A stretch of DNA of 64,000 nt. Origin: Colwellia sp. GTDB taxonomy: Bacteria > Pseudomonadota > Gammaproteobacteria > Enterobacterales > Alteromonadaceae. Both the position numbers and the translations under genes were made by a program. Positions 37,247 to 46,610 of this stretch are shown here, piece after piece. Location: positions 1 through 64,000 of the forward strand of contig JABSOW010000006.1 of NCBI GenBank assembly GCA_013215465.1. The letters are read 5' to 3'. Under the pieces are notes generated by a model, which did no database searches, had not been told where the DNA came from, and saw only the letters and a program-made list of their open reading frames with translations. Positions within the stretch are counted from its first letter, which is position 1; the number at the start of each line of letters is the position of its first letter.

Positions 37247-39313
37247 ATGAAAGCGATTATAACTAGCGCGGTATGCTCATCTTTACTATTACTTAGCGGT
37301 TGTAGTAACAGTGATAGCCCAGTAAAAGATTCTTCCATGGTGACCGTACCGAAAACAGCTTTAGCTTCCGGTATAGATAAAGCCAATATGGATATAACTG
37401 TTCGTCCACAAGATAACTTTTATCGCTACATTAATGGCGGTTGGCTCAACAGCAATGAAATTCCCGGTGATAAAACCGCAATAGGCTCTTTTTACGATTT
37501 ACGAGATAAAGCCGATGAAGATGTAAAAGTGATTATTGAAGAGCTTGCTGCGACTGACGCCTTAAAAATGGGTTCTGATGAGCAAAAAGTAGCTGATTTA
37601 TTTCGCTCTTACATGGATACGAAGCAACGTAATAGCGCAGGTATTACCCCAATTCAATCAATTATAACTGCCATCAATAACCTCCAGAATAAAAATGACC
37701 TGGCTGATTTTTTTGGTAAATACGCCACTACCGGCATTAATAATCCATTAGCTTTGTACGTTAGCGTAGATGCTAAAAACTCATCCAGTTACGCTATCCA
37801 CATTTGGCAAAATGGCTTAAATTTACCAGATAAAGATTACTACTTTAATGAAACAGAGCGCTTTGTTGATTTGCGTAGTGGTTATGTAACACATATTGAA
37901 AACATGTATAACTTAGCAGGCATCAGTAATGGTAAAAGTGCCGCTAAAAATATTATGGCATTAGAAACTAGCTTAGCTGAGTTTCATTGGACCCGCGTAC
38001 AAAGCCGTGACAGCGAAAAACGTTATAATAAATTTGCGATTAAGGATCTCAATAACCTCACTAGCCAATTTAATTGGCAAGCATTTTTAGCCGCCGAAGG
38101 GGTTGCTAGCCAAAAAGATATTATTATTAATCAGCCTGATTTTATTGAAGGCTTTGGTAAAGTATTTGCTCAAACCTCACTTGAAACCTGGAAGCAGTAT
38201 TTAACATTCAATACCTTAAGTGCTTTTGCTAGTTACTTAACAGCTGATTTAGATAATGAAAATTTTGACTTTTTCTCAAAACAACTAAACGGTCGTAAAG
38301 AGCAACGTCCACAATGGAAACGCGGTGTCGCTGTTGTTAATGGTAATTTGGGTGAAGTGATTGGTAAAGTTTATGTAGCTCGCCATTTTACCGCCCAAGC
38401 AAAATCTAGAATGAGTAGCTTAGTTGAGAATTTACGTAATGCTTACGGCGCCAGTATTGACGATTTAACCTGGATGTCTGCAGAGACTAAAAAAGCAGCT
38501 CACCTTAAACTAGCAGCTTTTACGCCTAAAATTGGTTACCCTGATCAGTGGGAAGATTATTCAGCCCTAAACATTGTTGCTGATGATCTTGTTGGTAATA
38601 TCATTCGTGCACGCAAAGTGTCTAGTGACAAAGAAATTTCAAAACTAGGTGGTCCAATTCGTAAGTGGGAATGGGGCATGACACCACAAACCGTTAATGC
38701 CTATTACAATCCAACAGTAAATGAAATTGTTTTTCCTGCAGCTATTTTACAAGCCCCTTTCTTTAATATGAAGGCTGACGATGCGGTGAATTACGGCGGT
38801 ATTGGCGCGGTAATTGGCCATGAAATGGGACATGGCTTTGATGATCAAGGCAGTAAATACGATGCTAGCGGTAATCTTCGCAATTGGTGGACAGCGCAAG
38901 ATCTAAAAGAGTTTTCAATTCGCACTAAAGCCCTTGTTGAGCAATACACGGGTTATCAAGTATTTGATGACTTACACGTTAATGGTAAATTAACCTTAGG
39001 TGAAAACATTGGTGACTTATCAGGAGTTACTATTGCTTATAAAGCTTACCAGGCATCGTTAAATGGCAAAAAAGCCGCGGTAATTGATGGTTTAACTGGC
39101 GATCAGCGCTTCTTTATCGGCTACGCACAAATCTGGCGCTCTAAAATAGTCGAAAAATCAATGCGTAACCGTGTAGCAACTGATCCGCATTCTCCAGGAG
39201 AGTTTCGTGCTTTAGGCTCACTTTCTAATATGAATGAGTTCTATAAAACTTTTGATGTTAAAGAAGGTGATGCTATGTATATAGCTCCTGAAAAACGCGT
39301 TAAAATTTGGTAG
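37247..39313 (+). CDS. M13 family (neprilysin/PepO-like) metallopeptidase, lipoprotein
   Basis: A 688-residue zinc endopeptidase anchored as a lipoprotein (lipobox LSGC, C19). The zinc motif HEMGH is at 525-529, with ENIGD beginning at E586 giving the third ligand. NAYYNPTVNEIVFPAAILQ is the substrate-binding M13 signature, and the protein ends KRVKIW as family members do. Periplasmic or surface peptide degradation is expected. The ATG at 37247 follows GAGAG, and a strong terminator follows the gene. Confidence 0.93.
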   Translation: MKAIITSAVCSSLLLLSGCSNSDSPVKDSSMVTVPKTALASGIDKANMDITVRPQDNFYRYINGGWLNSNEIPGDKTAIGSFYDLRDKADEDVKVIIEELAATDALKMGSDEQKVADLFRSYMDTKQRNSAGITPIQSIITAINNLQNKNDLADFFGKYATTGINNPLALYVSVDAKNSSSYAIHIWQNGLNLPDKDYYFNETERFVDLRSGYVTHIENMYNLAGISNGKSAAKNIMALETSLAEFHWTRVQSRDSEKRYNKFAIKDLNNLTSQFNWQAFLAAEGVASQKDIIINQPDFIEGFGKVFAQTSLETWKQYLTFNTLSAFASYLTADLDNENFDFFSKQLNGRKEQRPQWKRGVAVVNGNLGEVIGKVYVARHFTAQAKSRMSSLVENLRNAYGASIDDLTWMSAETKKAAHLKLAAFTPKIGYPDQWEDYSALNIVADDLVGNIIRARKVSSDKEISKLGGPIRKWEWGMTPQTVNAYYNPTVNEIVFPAAILQAPFFNMKADDAVNYGGIGAVIGHEMGHGFDDQGSKYDASGNLRNWWTAQDLKEFSIRTKALVEQYTGYQVFDDLHVNGKLTLGENIGDLSGVTIAYKAYQASLNGKKAAVIDGLTGDQRFFIGYAQIWRSKIVEKSMRNRVATDPHSPGEFRALGSLSNMNEFYKTFDVKEGDAMYIAPEKRVKIW

Positions 39314-39400
39314 TAGTTAGCTGAGATTGACTTAACAAATACTGCTCTAGCAGCTACTGTCATTAACTTCGGCGTTAAATTCACTAGCAATAGACTAGTT

Positions 39401-39426
39401 AAAAAAGCAGCCTCGGCTGCTTTTTT
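39401..39426. terminator. Rho-independent terminator of the M13 peptidase gene
   Basis: AAAAAAGCAGCC, a TC loop and GGCTGCTTTTTT form a compact stem with a T tail, 88 bases after the stop. Confidence 0.9.
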
Positions 39427-39444
39427 ATACTTAGCAATAATATT

Positions 39445-39463
39445 GTTATTGATAATCATTACC
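39445..39463. promoter_or_regulatory. Fur box upstream of bfd
   Basis: GTTATTGATAATCATTACC matches the 19-base Fur consensus GATAATGATAATCATTATC at 16 positions by my count. It lies 54 bases before the bfd start. Iron repression of bfd through Fur is well known in gammaproteobacteria, so the site makes functional sense. Confidence 0.85.
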
Positions 39464-39516
39464 ATTAAGGTTATTATTAGTAAATAAATTTACTCTTGGT
39501 TTTATAGGTGTTAATA

Positions 39517-39711
39517 ATGTACGTATGCATTTGTCATGGGGTAACCGATACCCAAATAGAAACGGCGATTGATAATGGCGCACACACCATGAAACAACTC
39601 AGTAGCGAATTAAAAATAGGCTCACAGTGCGGTAAATGCTGTCAGTGCAGTAAGCGCTTACTCAATAATAAATTAATGCAAATTGCCGAGGCTGAACTTT
39701 ACGTGGCCTAG
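39517..39711 (+). CDS. bfd: Bacterioferritin-associated ferredoxin
   Basis: A 64-residue 2Fe-2S protein that docks on bacterioferritin and delivers electrons to release stored iron. The start is the ATG at 39517 (MYVCICHGVTD) after TAGGTG; an in-frame GTG at 39508 has worse support. Cluster cysteines are C4, C6 and the CGKC pair near 38-41, with two further cysteines close by. It is controlled by a Fur box and converges with two bacterioferritin genes. Confidence 0.93.
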   Translation: MYVCICHGVTDTQIETAIDNGAHTMKQLSSELKIGSQCGKCCQCSKRLLNNKLMQIAEAELYVA

Positions 39712-39801
39712 CTTGTATTAGCTCAGCAAAGGTATGCTAAATAATAAATTAATACAAATTTCCAAGGCTTAACCTTACGTGGCCTAGCTTGTACTAGCTC
39801 A
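39664..39801. repeat. Direct repeat of the bfd 3' end
   Basis: Bases 39664-39725 recur at 39740-39801 with about seven mismatches over 62 bases, a period of 76. The first copy is the 3' end of bfd and its stop. The second fills the bfd-bfr spacer and overlaps the last codons of the bacterioferritin gene. Shared landmarks are AATAATAAATTAAT and TTACGTGGCCTAGCTTGTA. Confidence 0.85.
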
Positions 39802-40261
39802 TCATAGACTGTAAATAATTTTCCAAGCCGGCACCGGCTATCAAATATTGCTGAGCCTCAAGCCAGTCTATTTGTTCTTCAACATTTTCTAGTAAATCTT
39901 CAGCGCAATCTCTACTAATAAAGTCTTGTTTCAGCTCACCAGCAGCGATTACCTCTTGTAAGACCGCTCTAGATTGATGTTCTAAAACAAGGTTTGCTTG
40001 CAACATTTCAGCGGTATTTTCACCAATATGCAACCTGCCTAAATCTTGTAAATTAGGTAAACCTTCTAAAAAGAGAATACGCTCAATCAACTTATCGGCT
40101 TGCTTCATTTTTTCAATTGAAATTTTATAATCCGCTTTATCGAGTTTATCTAAGCCCCAGTTTTTATACATCCGAGCATGTAAAAAATATTGATTAATTG
40201 CAACTAACTCAACCGCTAATGCTTTATTTAATAATAATATAATACTTTTATCACCCTGCAT
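39794..40261 (-). CDS. bfr: Bacterioferritin subunit without ferroxidase ligands (haem-type)
   Basis: A 155-residue four-helix ferritin. Against E. coli Bfr numbering it keeps E18 and E94 but has K51, Q54, V127 and Q130 in place of the ferroxidase ligands Glu51, His54, Glu127 and His130. The haem ligand Met52 is kept (EKMKQAD). So it should be able to bind haem at the dimer interface but not oxidise iron by itself. It lies 15 bases downstream of a second subunit gene with the opposite pattern, suggesting a heteromeric 24-mer. The family is certain; the haem role is inferred. Confidence 0.9.
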   Translation of the reverse strand: MQGDKSIILLLNKALAVELVAINQYFLHARMYKNWGLDKLDKADYKISIEKMKQADKLIERILFLEGLPNLQDLGRLHIGENTAEMLQANLVLEHQSRAVLQEVIAAGELKQDFISRDCAEDLLENVEEQIDWLEAQQYLIAGAGLENYLQSMMS

Positions 40262-40276
40262 GATTTATCCCTCTGC

Positions 40277-40762
40277 TTAAGCACCTAAATGATTACCCAT
40301 ATAGGATTGAATGTAATTCTGCAGACCAATTTTAGCAATCAAACCAAGTTGCTTTTCAAGCCAATAAACATGGTCTTCCTCGGTATCTTCAAGTAATTGC
40401 TCTAGCATCTTTCGGCTTATGTAATCTTCTTCAGCCTCACACAAGCTGATACTTGCTTTTAACGCTGCCACTACTTCCGTTTCTAGCAGCAAATCATTAT
40501 TTAGCATTGATGGCACATCATTGCCGATCATAAGATCTCGACGAGCGGTTAAATTAGGCGTGCCTTCCAAAAATAATATTCGTTTGATCAAAGCATCCGC
40601 ATGGGTAATTTCTTCTTGTATTTCATGATCTAATTGCTCAAATAACTTATCTAGTCCCCAGTCTTGATACATGCGAGAATGAGTGAAATATTGATCAATT
40701 GCGGCAAGTTCGTTATGTAATAAACCATTTAGACTAGCGATAACTTTTACACTACCTTTCAT
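40277..40762 (-). CDS. bfr: Bacterioferritin subunit with ferroxidase centre
   Basis: Start set at 40762 (MKGSVKVIASLNGLLHNELA), which has GGAG seven bases upstream and puts Glu18 at its standard place; in-frame codons to 40828 add unrelated residues. Length 161. Ferroxidase ligands E18, E51, H54 and E94 are present, and E128/H131 correspond to Glu127/His130 after a one-residue insertion. The haem ligand Met52 is replaced by Ile (EEITHAD). It therefore complements the downstream subunit. First of a two-gene unit, divergent from the cobalamin genes. Confidence 0.92.
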   Translation of the reverse strand: MKGSVKVIASLNGLLHNELAAIDQYFTHSRMYQDWGLDKLFEQLDHEIQEEITHADALIKRILFLEGTPNLTARRDLMIGNDVPSMLNNDLLLETEVVAALKASISLCEAEEDYISRKMLEQLLEDTEEDHVYWLEKQLGLIAKIGLQNYIQSYMGNHLGA

Positions 40763-40903
40763 TTTCATGCTCCATTCATTAGCTTCAGCTATAACTGTAG
40801 TCGACAAAAAGAATTTTTGCGTTGCCATGACACTTAAAGCAAATAGCCATCTACACCGCTAAAGCTTGCTTATAATATTATCTCAGCGTAACATAGCGCC
40901 TTT

Positions 40904-41019
40904 CTGCTAGGGAATGGGGTGTAGCTGCAATTAATTTGTCATGAATCCTCAACTGTACCCGCAACTGTAAATCGTTTATCTTGAATAGTTCAAAGGACGA
41001 TAAGTCAGATAGCTAGCAG
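40904..41019 (+). ncRNA. Cobalamin riboswitch controlling btuD-btuC-cobO-btuF
   Basis: Core motifs are GGGAATGGGGTG, GAATCCTCAACTGTA, CCCGCAACTGTAAATC and the B12-box end AGTCAGATAGCTAGCAG. Outer arms CTGCTAG (40904-40910) and CTAGCAG (41013-41019) pair to close the element. A TATAAT at 40871-40876 gives a plausible -10. Cobalamin binding should lower expression of the transport genes that follow. The core deviates somewhat from the consensus, for example AGTCAGAT instead of AGTCAGGA. Confidence 0.88.
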
Positions 41020-41067
41020 CAAACTCAAACTACTCTTTTTATGCGTGCGGGAAAACACCAGAATACT

Positions 41068-41910
41068 ATGTCAAGACAATTACAGGTTGATCAGCTAAGC
41101 TGGTCAATTAACCATAACAGCATTTTAAAAAACATTTCTTTTGACGTAAGCAAAGGAGAAGTGATTGGTATTATTGGCCCTAACGGTGCTGGTAAAACTA
41201 GTCTGTTACGTTGTATCACTAATCAACAACAAAACATTCGCGGTGCCGTATTGAAAGGCTCTGTCTATCTCAACAACAAAAAAATCAAGCAGTACAGTAG
41301 CAAACAACTAGCCCAACATTTCGCCTTGGTAGCACAAAAAGCTGAAGCAATATTCTCATTAACCGTTACTGACATAGTAAAAATGGGCTTGTTACCCCAT
41401 AAAGGCTTATTCGCTTTAAATGATGATCACGATAAAGCACAAATAAAACGCGCTCTGGTAAAAGTTGGCTTAGCCCATGCTGAAAAAAAGATGTTTAATC
41501 AACTATCGGGTGGCGAGCAACAAAGAGTATTAATTGCCCGTGCCTTGGTACAACAAGCACAAATTTTACTTTTAGATGAACCAACAAATCACCTAGATGT
41601 TTATTATCAGCACCAAATATTAAACTTAGTGAAGCAATTAAAAGTTACTGTGATTATGACCGTGCATGATCTCAACTTAGCCAGTCAATATTGCCAACGA
41701 TTATTGCTCCTCAATCAAGGTCAATTAATTGCCGATGGCACTCCTGTTGAAGTGCTAACAGAGTCACAGTTGAGTTCGGTGTTTAAGCTGCCTTGCCAAG
41801 TAGAGCAAAGAGCGACAACGCAAGATCCCACTTTGCACCAACCACGCGTATTTTTCTCACTACCACCTGAGCAAAATTCAACTAACAGTGTAGGTGCACA
41901 AGATGAATAA
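41068..41910 (+). CDS. btuD: Vitamin B12 ABC transporter, ATP-binding protein BtuD
   Basis: ATPase of the FecCD-type importer: Walker A GPNGAGKTS, signature LSGGEQQR, Walker B ILLLDEP and the switch histidine in TVHDLN. I prefer the ATG at 41068 (MSRQLQVDQLSW, 280 residues); the in-frame ATG at 41041 adds MRAGKHQNT, which comes from riboswitch-proximal DNA. Neither has a clear ribosome site. Its 3' end overlaps btuC by 8 bases. FecE-like siderophore ATPases look alike; the riboswitch and btuF make cobalamin the likely substrate. Confidence 0.88.
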   Translation: MSRQLQVDQLSWSINHNSILKNISFDVSKGEVIGIIGPNGAGKTSLLRCITNQQQNIRGAVLKGSVYLNNKKIKQYSSKQLAQHFALVAQKAEAIFSLTVTDIVKMGLLPHKGLFALNDDHDKAQIKRALVKVGLAHAEKKMFNQLSGGEQQRVLIARALVQQAQILLLDEPTNHLDVYYQHQILNLVKQLKVTVIMTVHDLNLASQYCQRLLLLNQGQLIADGTPVEVLTESQLSSVFKLPCQVEQRATTQDPTLHQPRVFFSLPPEQNSTNSVGAQDE

Positions 41911-42889
41911 ATTACTCTTTATGCTGAGCTCATTACTGTTATTGACCTTTATTTCGGCCATTGCAGGATTACACTTTGGCCCTGCAGACATATCAAGTAA
42001 CCAAGTGCTTCAATGCATACTCGGTAGTTGCGAAAATCAAATAAATCAAATGGTGATTTGGCAAGTACGTGTTCCTCGGGTATTAGTAGCACTGGTTGCA
42101 GGTATGGGGCTAGCTATTGCCGGTGCTATTTTACAAAACACTACTCGTAATCCCTTAGCCGATCCCTACCTCTTTGGCATTGTCTCGGGTGCTGGCTTAG
42201 GTGCAACCATTGCTACCCTTTCATTAGGGGATAACCTTAGTATCGCCCTTCCCCTTGCCGCCTTTCTCGGTGCTTTATTCGCTATTACCATAGTATTACT
42301 GATAGCAAAAGTGCTCCAGCGTATAGAGCAGCTGCTGCTAGCCGGGGTTGCCGTATCTTTTATGTTAGGCTCAGCGACACAATTTATTCTTTATTTCGGT
42401 GAGCCATTTGCTACTAATCGAGTCATTTTCTGGCTAATGGGTAGTTTATCTCGCGTTGAAATGAACAACTTTTATGTTATTGCTAGCGTATTGTTAATTA
42501 GCATTATTATCATTATTGCTCTACATAGACATATAGATGCCCTTTTACTTGGCGATGAAAGCGCCGCAAGTTTAGGTGTTAATGTAGATAAATTAAGGCT
42601 ATTAATGCTTGCCCTATGTGCGGCACTTACCGCCACCATAGTGGCCTATTGTGGCGGTATCGGTTTTGTTGGTTTAATGGTCCCTCATATTGTTCGCCAA
42701 ATCATTGGTGTAACGACACTTAAGCTGGTTATTGGTAGTGCCTTAATTGGCGGTAGTTTTTTAATATGGGTTGATATTATTGCTCGCTCAGCTTTGCCAA
42801 ATGCAGAGATCCCTATTGGCATTATTACCTCAGCTTTGGGTAGTATATTTTTCCTCTTTATTATGATTCGTACCAGAAATACTAATTAA
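41903..42889 (+). CDS. btuC: Vitamin B12 ABC transporter permease BtuC
   Basis: FecCD-family inner-membrane permease of 328 residues with about ten helices. Family marks are RVPRVLVALVAGMGLAIAGA, QNTTRNPLADPYLFGIVSGAG and GFVGLMVPHIVR. The start is ATG at 41903 with AGGTG upstream, in the overlap ATGAATAA with the btuD stop; a GTG at 41894 is an alternative. It moves cobalamin from BtuF to the cytoplasm, driven by BtuD. Confidence 0.9.
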   Translation: MNKLLFMLSSLLLLTFISAIAGLHFGPADISSNQVLQCILGSCENQINQMVIWQVRVPRVLVALVAGMGLAIAGAILQNTTRNPLADPYLFGIVSGAGLGATIATLSLGDNLSIALPLAAFLGALFAITIVLLIAKVLQRIEQLLLAGVAVSFMLGSATQFILYFGEPFATNRVIFWLMGSLSRVEMNNFYVIASVLLISIIIIIALHRHIDALLLGDESAASLGVNVDKLRLLMLALCAALTATIVAYCGGIGFVGLMVPHIVRQIIGVTTLKLVIGSALIGGSFLIWVDIIARSALPNAEIPIGIITSALGSIFFLFIMIRTRNTN

Positions 42890-42949
42890 CAATAGCCAAT
42901 GGCGAGTTAATAGTGACGAGTTACGAAAAGAAAAACAAAGGACAAAAAC

Positions 42950-43573
42950 ATGACAGATAAAAGCTCAGATAAAAGCTCAGATAAAAAAAGCGCACAGCAT
43001 AAAAAACGCATGCAAAACATCAAAGAAAAAGTAGACCAACATATTGATAAAGCGCAAGAAGAACGTGGTTTACTAATTGTCATTACCGGCAACGGCAAAG
43101 GTAAATCCACCTCTGGTTTTGGCACTATTGCTCGCGCGGTTGGCCATGGTTTAAATGCCGCTGTAGTACAATATATTAAAGGTACGTGGGCATGTGGGGA
43201 GCGTAGTTTACTTGAAAGTTCTGGAGTGACTTTTGATGTTATGGCAACAGGTTTTACTTGGAATACCCAAGATAAAGAACAAGATATTGCCGCTGCCCAA
43301 AAGGTTTGGCAACGTAGTAAAGAACTCTTAAAAGATAATAATATCGATGTGATTTTGTTTGATGAATTAACCTATATGCTCAGCTATAAATACATTGATC
43401 TAGATGAAGTTATCGAGGCGCTAAAAAATAGACCTATTAACCAACACGTCATTATTACTGGGCGTGCTTGCCACAGAGCCATTATAGATTTAGCCGATAC
43501 CGTTAGTGAAATAAAATCAGTGAAACATGCTTTTGATAATGGTATCAAAGCACAAAAAGGCATTGATTGGTAA
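42950..43573 (+). CDS. cobO: Cob(I)yrinic acid a,c-diamide adenosyltransferase
   Basis: CobO/BtuR/CobA-type corrinoid adenosyltransferase of 207 residues. The P-loop GNGKGKST lies at 47-54; other marks are GTWACGERSLL, TFDVMATGFTW and FDELTYMLSYKY. It adds the adenosyl group to imported corrinoids before the nucleotide loop is completed. The N-terminus is a low-complexity Ser/Asp/Lys stretch (DKSSDKSSDKK) coded by short DNA repeats. It lies between btuC and btuF, inside the riboswitch-controlled unit. The upstream spacer holds an AGTTACGAA fragment of the palindromic repeat family. Confidence 0.94.
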   Translation: MTDKSSDKSSDKKSAQHKKRMQNIKEKVDQHIDKAQEERGLLIVITGNGKGKSTSGFGTIARAVGHGLNAAVVQYIKGTWACGERSLLESSGVTFDVMATGFTWNTQDKEQDIAAAQKVWQRSKELLKDNNIDVILFDELTYMLSYKYIDLDEVIEALKNRPINQHVIITGRACHRAIIDLADTVSEIKSVKHAFDNGIKAQKGIDW

Positions 43574-43612
43574 ACGAAGTTTCGACTTACGGCGAGTATA
43601 GAAAACAAAAAT

Positions 43613-44509
43613 ATGAGTTTCGAGAAAAAAATGACAAAAATAATTAAAACGTTATTAGCGCTGAGCTTTATTAGTTTGAGTGTTTTCAGTACATTTACTA
43701 ACGCAACTACTGATAAACCAACAATTATTGCTCTTTCGCCTCATATAGTTGAAATGCTCTATGACATAGGTGCAGGTGAACAAATTATTGGCACTACTTC
43801 TTTTGCCGATTATCCTGAGCAAGCTAAAAGCATTCCGGTTATTGGTAACTATTTGCGTTTACAAATAGAAAAGGTGATCACCCTACAACCTGATTATATT
43901 ATTGCTTGGAAAAGTGGTAACCCTAGCGATGATTTGGCTCGTTTAGAACAACTTGGTTTTACTATACTCTACTCACAGCCCAACTCTTTTGCAGATATCG
44001 CGAAAGAAATGCGCGAATTTGGCCAATTAACTGGCCATAAAACACAAGCAGACAAAAAAGCACAGCAACTACTGAATGAGTTAGAAAAAATAACCAGTCA
44101 ATACCAAAACAAAACAGCCATCACGGCATTTTACGAATTATGGGCACGGCCGTTAACGACAGTTGCCCAGGGCAGTTGGCCGCAACAATTTTTGAATATT
44201 TGCCAAGCAAAAAATCCATTTGAGCAAGCTGATTTACCTTATCCGCAAATTAATATTGAAAAAATACTACTGACACCAGTACAAGTAATTATTCAACCGT
44301 TATCAGTAAATCAAACGGATAGAGAAGGTTTTAATTGGCAAGATTGGCCCATTATTCCCGCGGTTGCCAACCAACAAATAATTCAACCTAATGCAGACGC
44401 CATGCACCGTATGAGCATGCGTAGCTTGAAAGAATTAAAAAAATTGTGTGTAAGCATTGATGAAACTCGTCAATGGTTACACAAAAAAAACGCTCTAATT
44501 GAGCATTAA
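43613..44509 (+). CDS. btuF: Periplasmic cobalamin-binding protein BtuF
   Basis: Substrate-binding protein of the helical-backbone (TroA-like) class with a signal peptide ending near FTNATT. Typical BtuF marks are IIALSPHIVEMLYDIGAGEQIIGTT, SFADYPEQAKSIPVIGNY and RLEQLGFTILYSQP. The ATG at 43613 has no ribosome site; a second ATG at 43631 (MTKIIKTLL), preceded by CGAGAAAAAA, may be the real start and gives a shorter signal peptide. Last gene of the btuD-btuC-cobO-btuF group, directly before the second riboswitch. Confidence 0.9.
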   Translation: MSFEKKMTKIIKTLLALSFISLSVFSTFTNATTDKPTIIALSPHIVEMLYDIGAGEQIIGTTSFADYPEQAKSIPVIGNYLRLQIEKVITLQPDYIIAWKSGNPSDDLARLEQLGFTILYSQPNSFADIAKEMREFGQLTGHKTQADKKAQQLLNELEKITSQYQNKTAITAFYELWARPLTTVAQGSWPQQFLNICQAKNPFEQADLPYPQINIEKILLTPVQVIIQPLSVNQTDREGFNWQDWPIIPAVANQQIIQPNADAMHRMSMRSLKELKKLCVSIDETRQWLHKKNALIEH

Positions 44510-44514
44510 TGTAA

Positions 44515-44670
44515 AATTTTAGGTGCTTAACTTAAGTTTTTATTTAAGTAAAAATTGAGTTAAGTGAAACGGGAAATAGGTGTGATACCTATACTGCCCC
44601 CGCAACGGTAATAAGCAGATATTTGTGTAACAACATCAACTACTTTAAGTCCGGAGACCGGCCTAAAATT
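44515..44670 (+). ncRNA. Cobalamin riboswitch controlling btuB
   Basis: A near-consensus element: GAAACGGGAAATAGGTG, GATACCTATACTGCC, CCCGCAACGGTAA and the 3' box AGTCCGGAGACCGGCC. The outer stem is formed by AATTTTAGG (44515-44523) and CCTAAAATT (44662-44670). A small hairpin AAGTAC-loop-GTACTT (44685-44701) and the ribosome site TTGAGGAAAAC follow, so control is probably over translation start of btuB. Confidence 0.96.
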
Positions 44671-44716
44671 AAATTAATTATTGTAAGTACGGCGGGTACT
44701 TATAGTTGAGGAAAAC

Positions 44717-46546
44717 ATGAAAAAAACACTAATCGCCCTTAGTATTACCAGTGCTCTTATTACGCCATTAACTTTTGCCGAATCTTCTCAAATTAAACAA
44801 GAGAATGCGGTAGATGAAATTATGCTAATTACCAGTAATCCATATAACCAATCTACCGATGAAATCATGTCGACCGTGTCGATAATCAACCGAGTAGATA
44901 TAGAGAGAATCCAGCCTAAATCTGTGGCTGAATTACTGCAAACAACGGTAGGTATAGACATTGCATCTAATGGTGGCCCCGCACAACTTACTTCAGTATT
45001 TGTTCGTGGTACTAACTCAACTCATACTCTATTTCTTGTTGATGGCGTACGCATTGATACTGTTACTGGCTCAGGCGGTGCATCAGTAAGTGACATACCT
45101 ACTTATCAGATTGAACGTATTGAAGTAGTTAAAGGCCCACGTGCAGCAATGTACGGCTCAGATGCCGTTGGTGCGGTAATTCAAATATTCACTCGTGATT
45201 TAGCCGCTGGTGAATATCAAGCTGCGGTTGAATTTGGCTCAAATAATTATAAGTTTGCTGGTGTTACCGCCGGTATTAGCCACGGTAATGGCGCAACAAC
45301 ATTAAGCGTGAGCGGTGAAACAAGTGATGGTTACAATGTCACAGCCAATGAATATTCAGTTGATGATGATGAAGATTCATATGAAAAAATTAATCTTTCA
45401 ATTAAAGGTCATCAAACCTTAAGTGAGACGTTAACACTCAACTGGGTAGGTCGCTATGACGATGGTAGCTATGATTATGATGGCAACAGCAGTTATACCG
45501 TATTAGCACCGAGTCAAGAATATACTAAGCATTTATTATCAACTGGTTTAAGCTACAACCAAGAGCAATGGTCACACGATTTATCTATTGCTCAATACCA
45601 AGAAAGCCAAAAACGCATCGGCGATTACCCTGGCGACAATGAAACCAGTCGTAATCAACTAGATTATAGTAGCGTTTATAGTGGGAAAAATGGTTTGAGT
45701 TATAATTTTGGTGGTCAATTCTATCAAGATAAATATAAAGGCACTGGCTCATTCAATGGCAAGTCTCGTAATACTACCAGTGCTTTTGCTGGTGCTTTGT
45801 TTGATGCCGGGGCATTATTAACAGAATTATCTCTTCGTTATAATGATGTCGAAGATACGGGCTCAAAAACAACTTACAATGTTAGCCTAGGTTACCAAGT
45901 TAGTGATTCATTATTTGCCAGTGTAAACTACGGTACCGGTTTTAAAACACCAAGCTTTTATCAATTATTTGATAGTGGTCCGTACGGCGCAGGTAATCCA
46001 GATCTTGCCCTAGAAACATCTCAAAGCTGGGAGCTGATACTGCGCTCTACTATTATTGGCGTAAAAGCCGAGCTTTCCTATTTCCACTTAGATTTTGATA
46101 ATCTACTTGATTATGATTACAGTACTTATAGCTACGCTAATATTGCTGATGCTCAAATTCAAGGAGTAGAACTAACGTTATCAAAAAGTTTAGATGCGCT
46201 TAACCTATCAGCTAATTACGCTTATACCGATACTGAAGATAAAACTACAGGTACCCAGTTAAGTCGTAGAGCTCGTCATAAAGCGAACTTTGAAGCCTCT
46301 TATCATTGGGAAAAAGTTAGCCTTAGCGGTGCTTACAAATATAACGGTACCCGTTTTGATGCCTACTCAAATTCGTCGTTAAGTGCTTATAACACCCTTG
46401 ATATTAGCGCTAGCTATCAGTTAAGTGATGAATGGAAGTTACAGGTTAAGGCTAATAACATCTTCGATGAAGGTTATGAAACCGCACCTAGCTACGTGAC
46501 TCCAGGCGCTGAATATTTTTTACAAGTAAGCTATAGTCATTTCTAA
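44717..46546 (+). CDS. btuB: TonB-dependent cobalamin receptor BtuB
   Basis: Outer-membrane 22-strand barrel of 609 residues. Signal peptide 1-21; TonB-box-like DEIMLITS near 33-40; plug domain with VAELLQTTVGIDIASNGG and FVRGTNSTHTLFLVDGVRID; KGPRAAMYGSDAVGAVIQIFTR is typical of BtuB. The chain ends VSYSHF, with the terminal phenylalanine needed by the BAM machinery. It is preceded by a cobalamin riboswitch and followed by a strong hairpin. Confidence 0.94.
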   Translation: MKKTLIALSITSALITPLTFAESSQIKQENAVDEIMLITSNPYNQSTDEIMSTVSIINRVDIERIQPKSVAELLQTTVGIDIASNGGPAQLTSVFVRGTNSTHTLFLVDGVRIDTVTGSGGASVSDIPTYQIERIEVVKGPRAAMYGSDAVGAVIQIFTRDLAAGEYQAAVEFGSNNYKFAGVTAGISHGNGATTLSVSGETSDGYNVTANEYSVDDDEDSYEKINLSIKGHQTLSETLTLNWVGRYDDGSYDYDGNSSYTVLAPSQEYTKHLLSTGLSYNQEQWSHDLSIAQYQESQKRIGDYPGDNETSRNQLDYSSVYSGKNGLSYNFGGQFYQDKYKGTGSFNGKSRNTTSAFAGALFDAGALLTELSLRYNDVEDTGSKTTYNVSLGYQVSDSLFASVNYGTGFKTPSFYQLFDSGPYGAGNPDLALETSQSWELILRSTIIGVKAELSYFHLDFDNLLDYDYSTYSYANIADAQIQGVELTLSKSLDALNLSANYAYTDTEDKTTGTQLSRRARHKANFEASYHWEKVSLSGAYKYNGTRFDAYSNSSLSAYNTLDISASYQLSDEWKLQVKANNIFDEGYETAPSYVTPGAEYFLQVSYSHF

Positions 46547-46610
46547 TAAGTACTGCCACTAAGTAGTTTACTTGACCACTTCAACTAGCTACTTATACAA
46601 GATACAGCAC

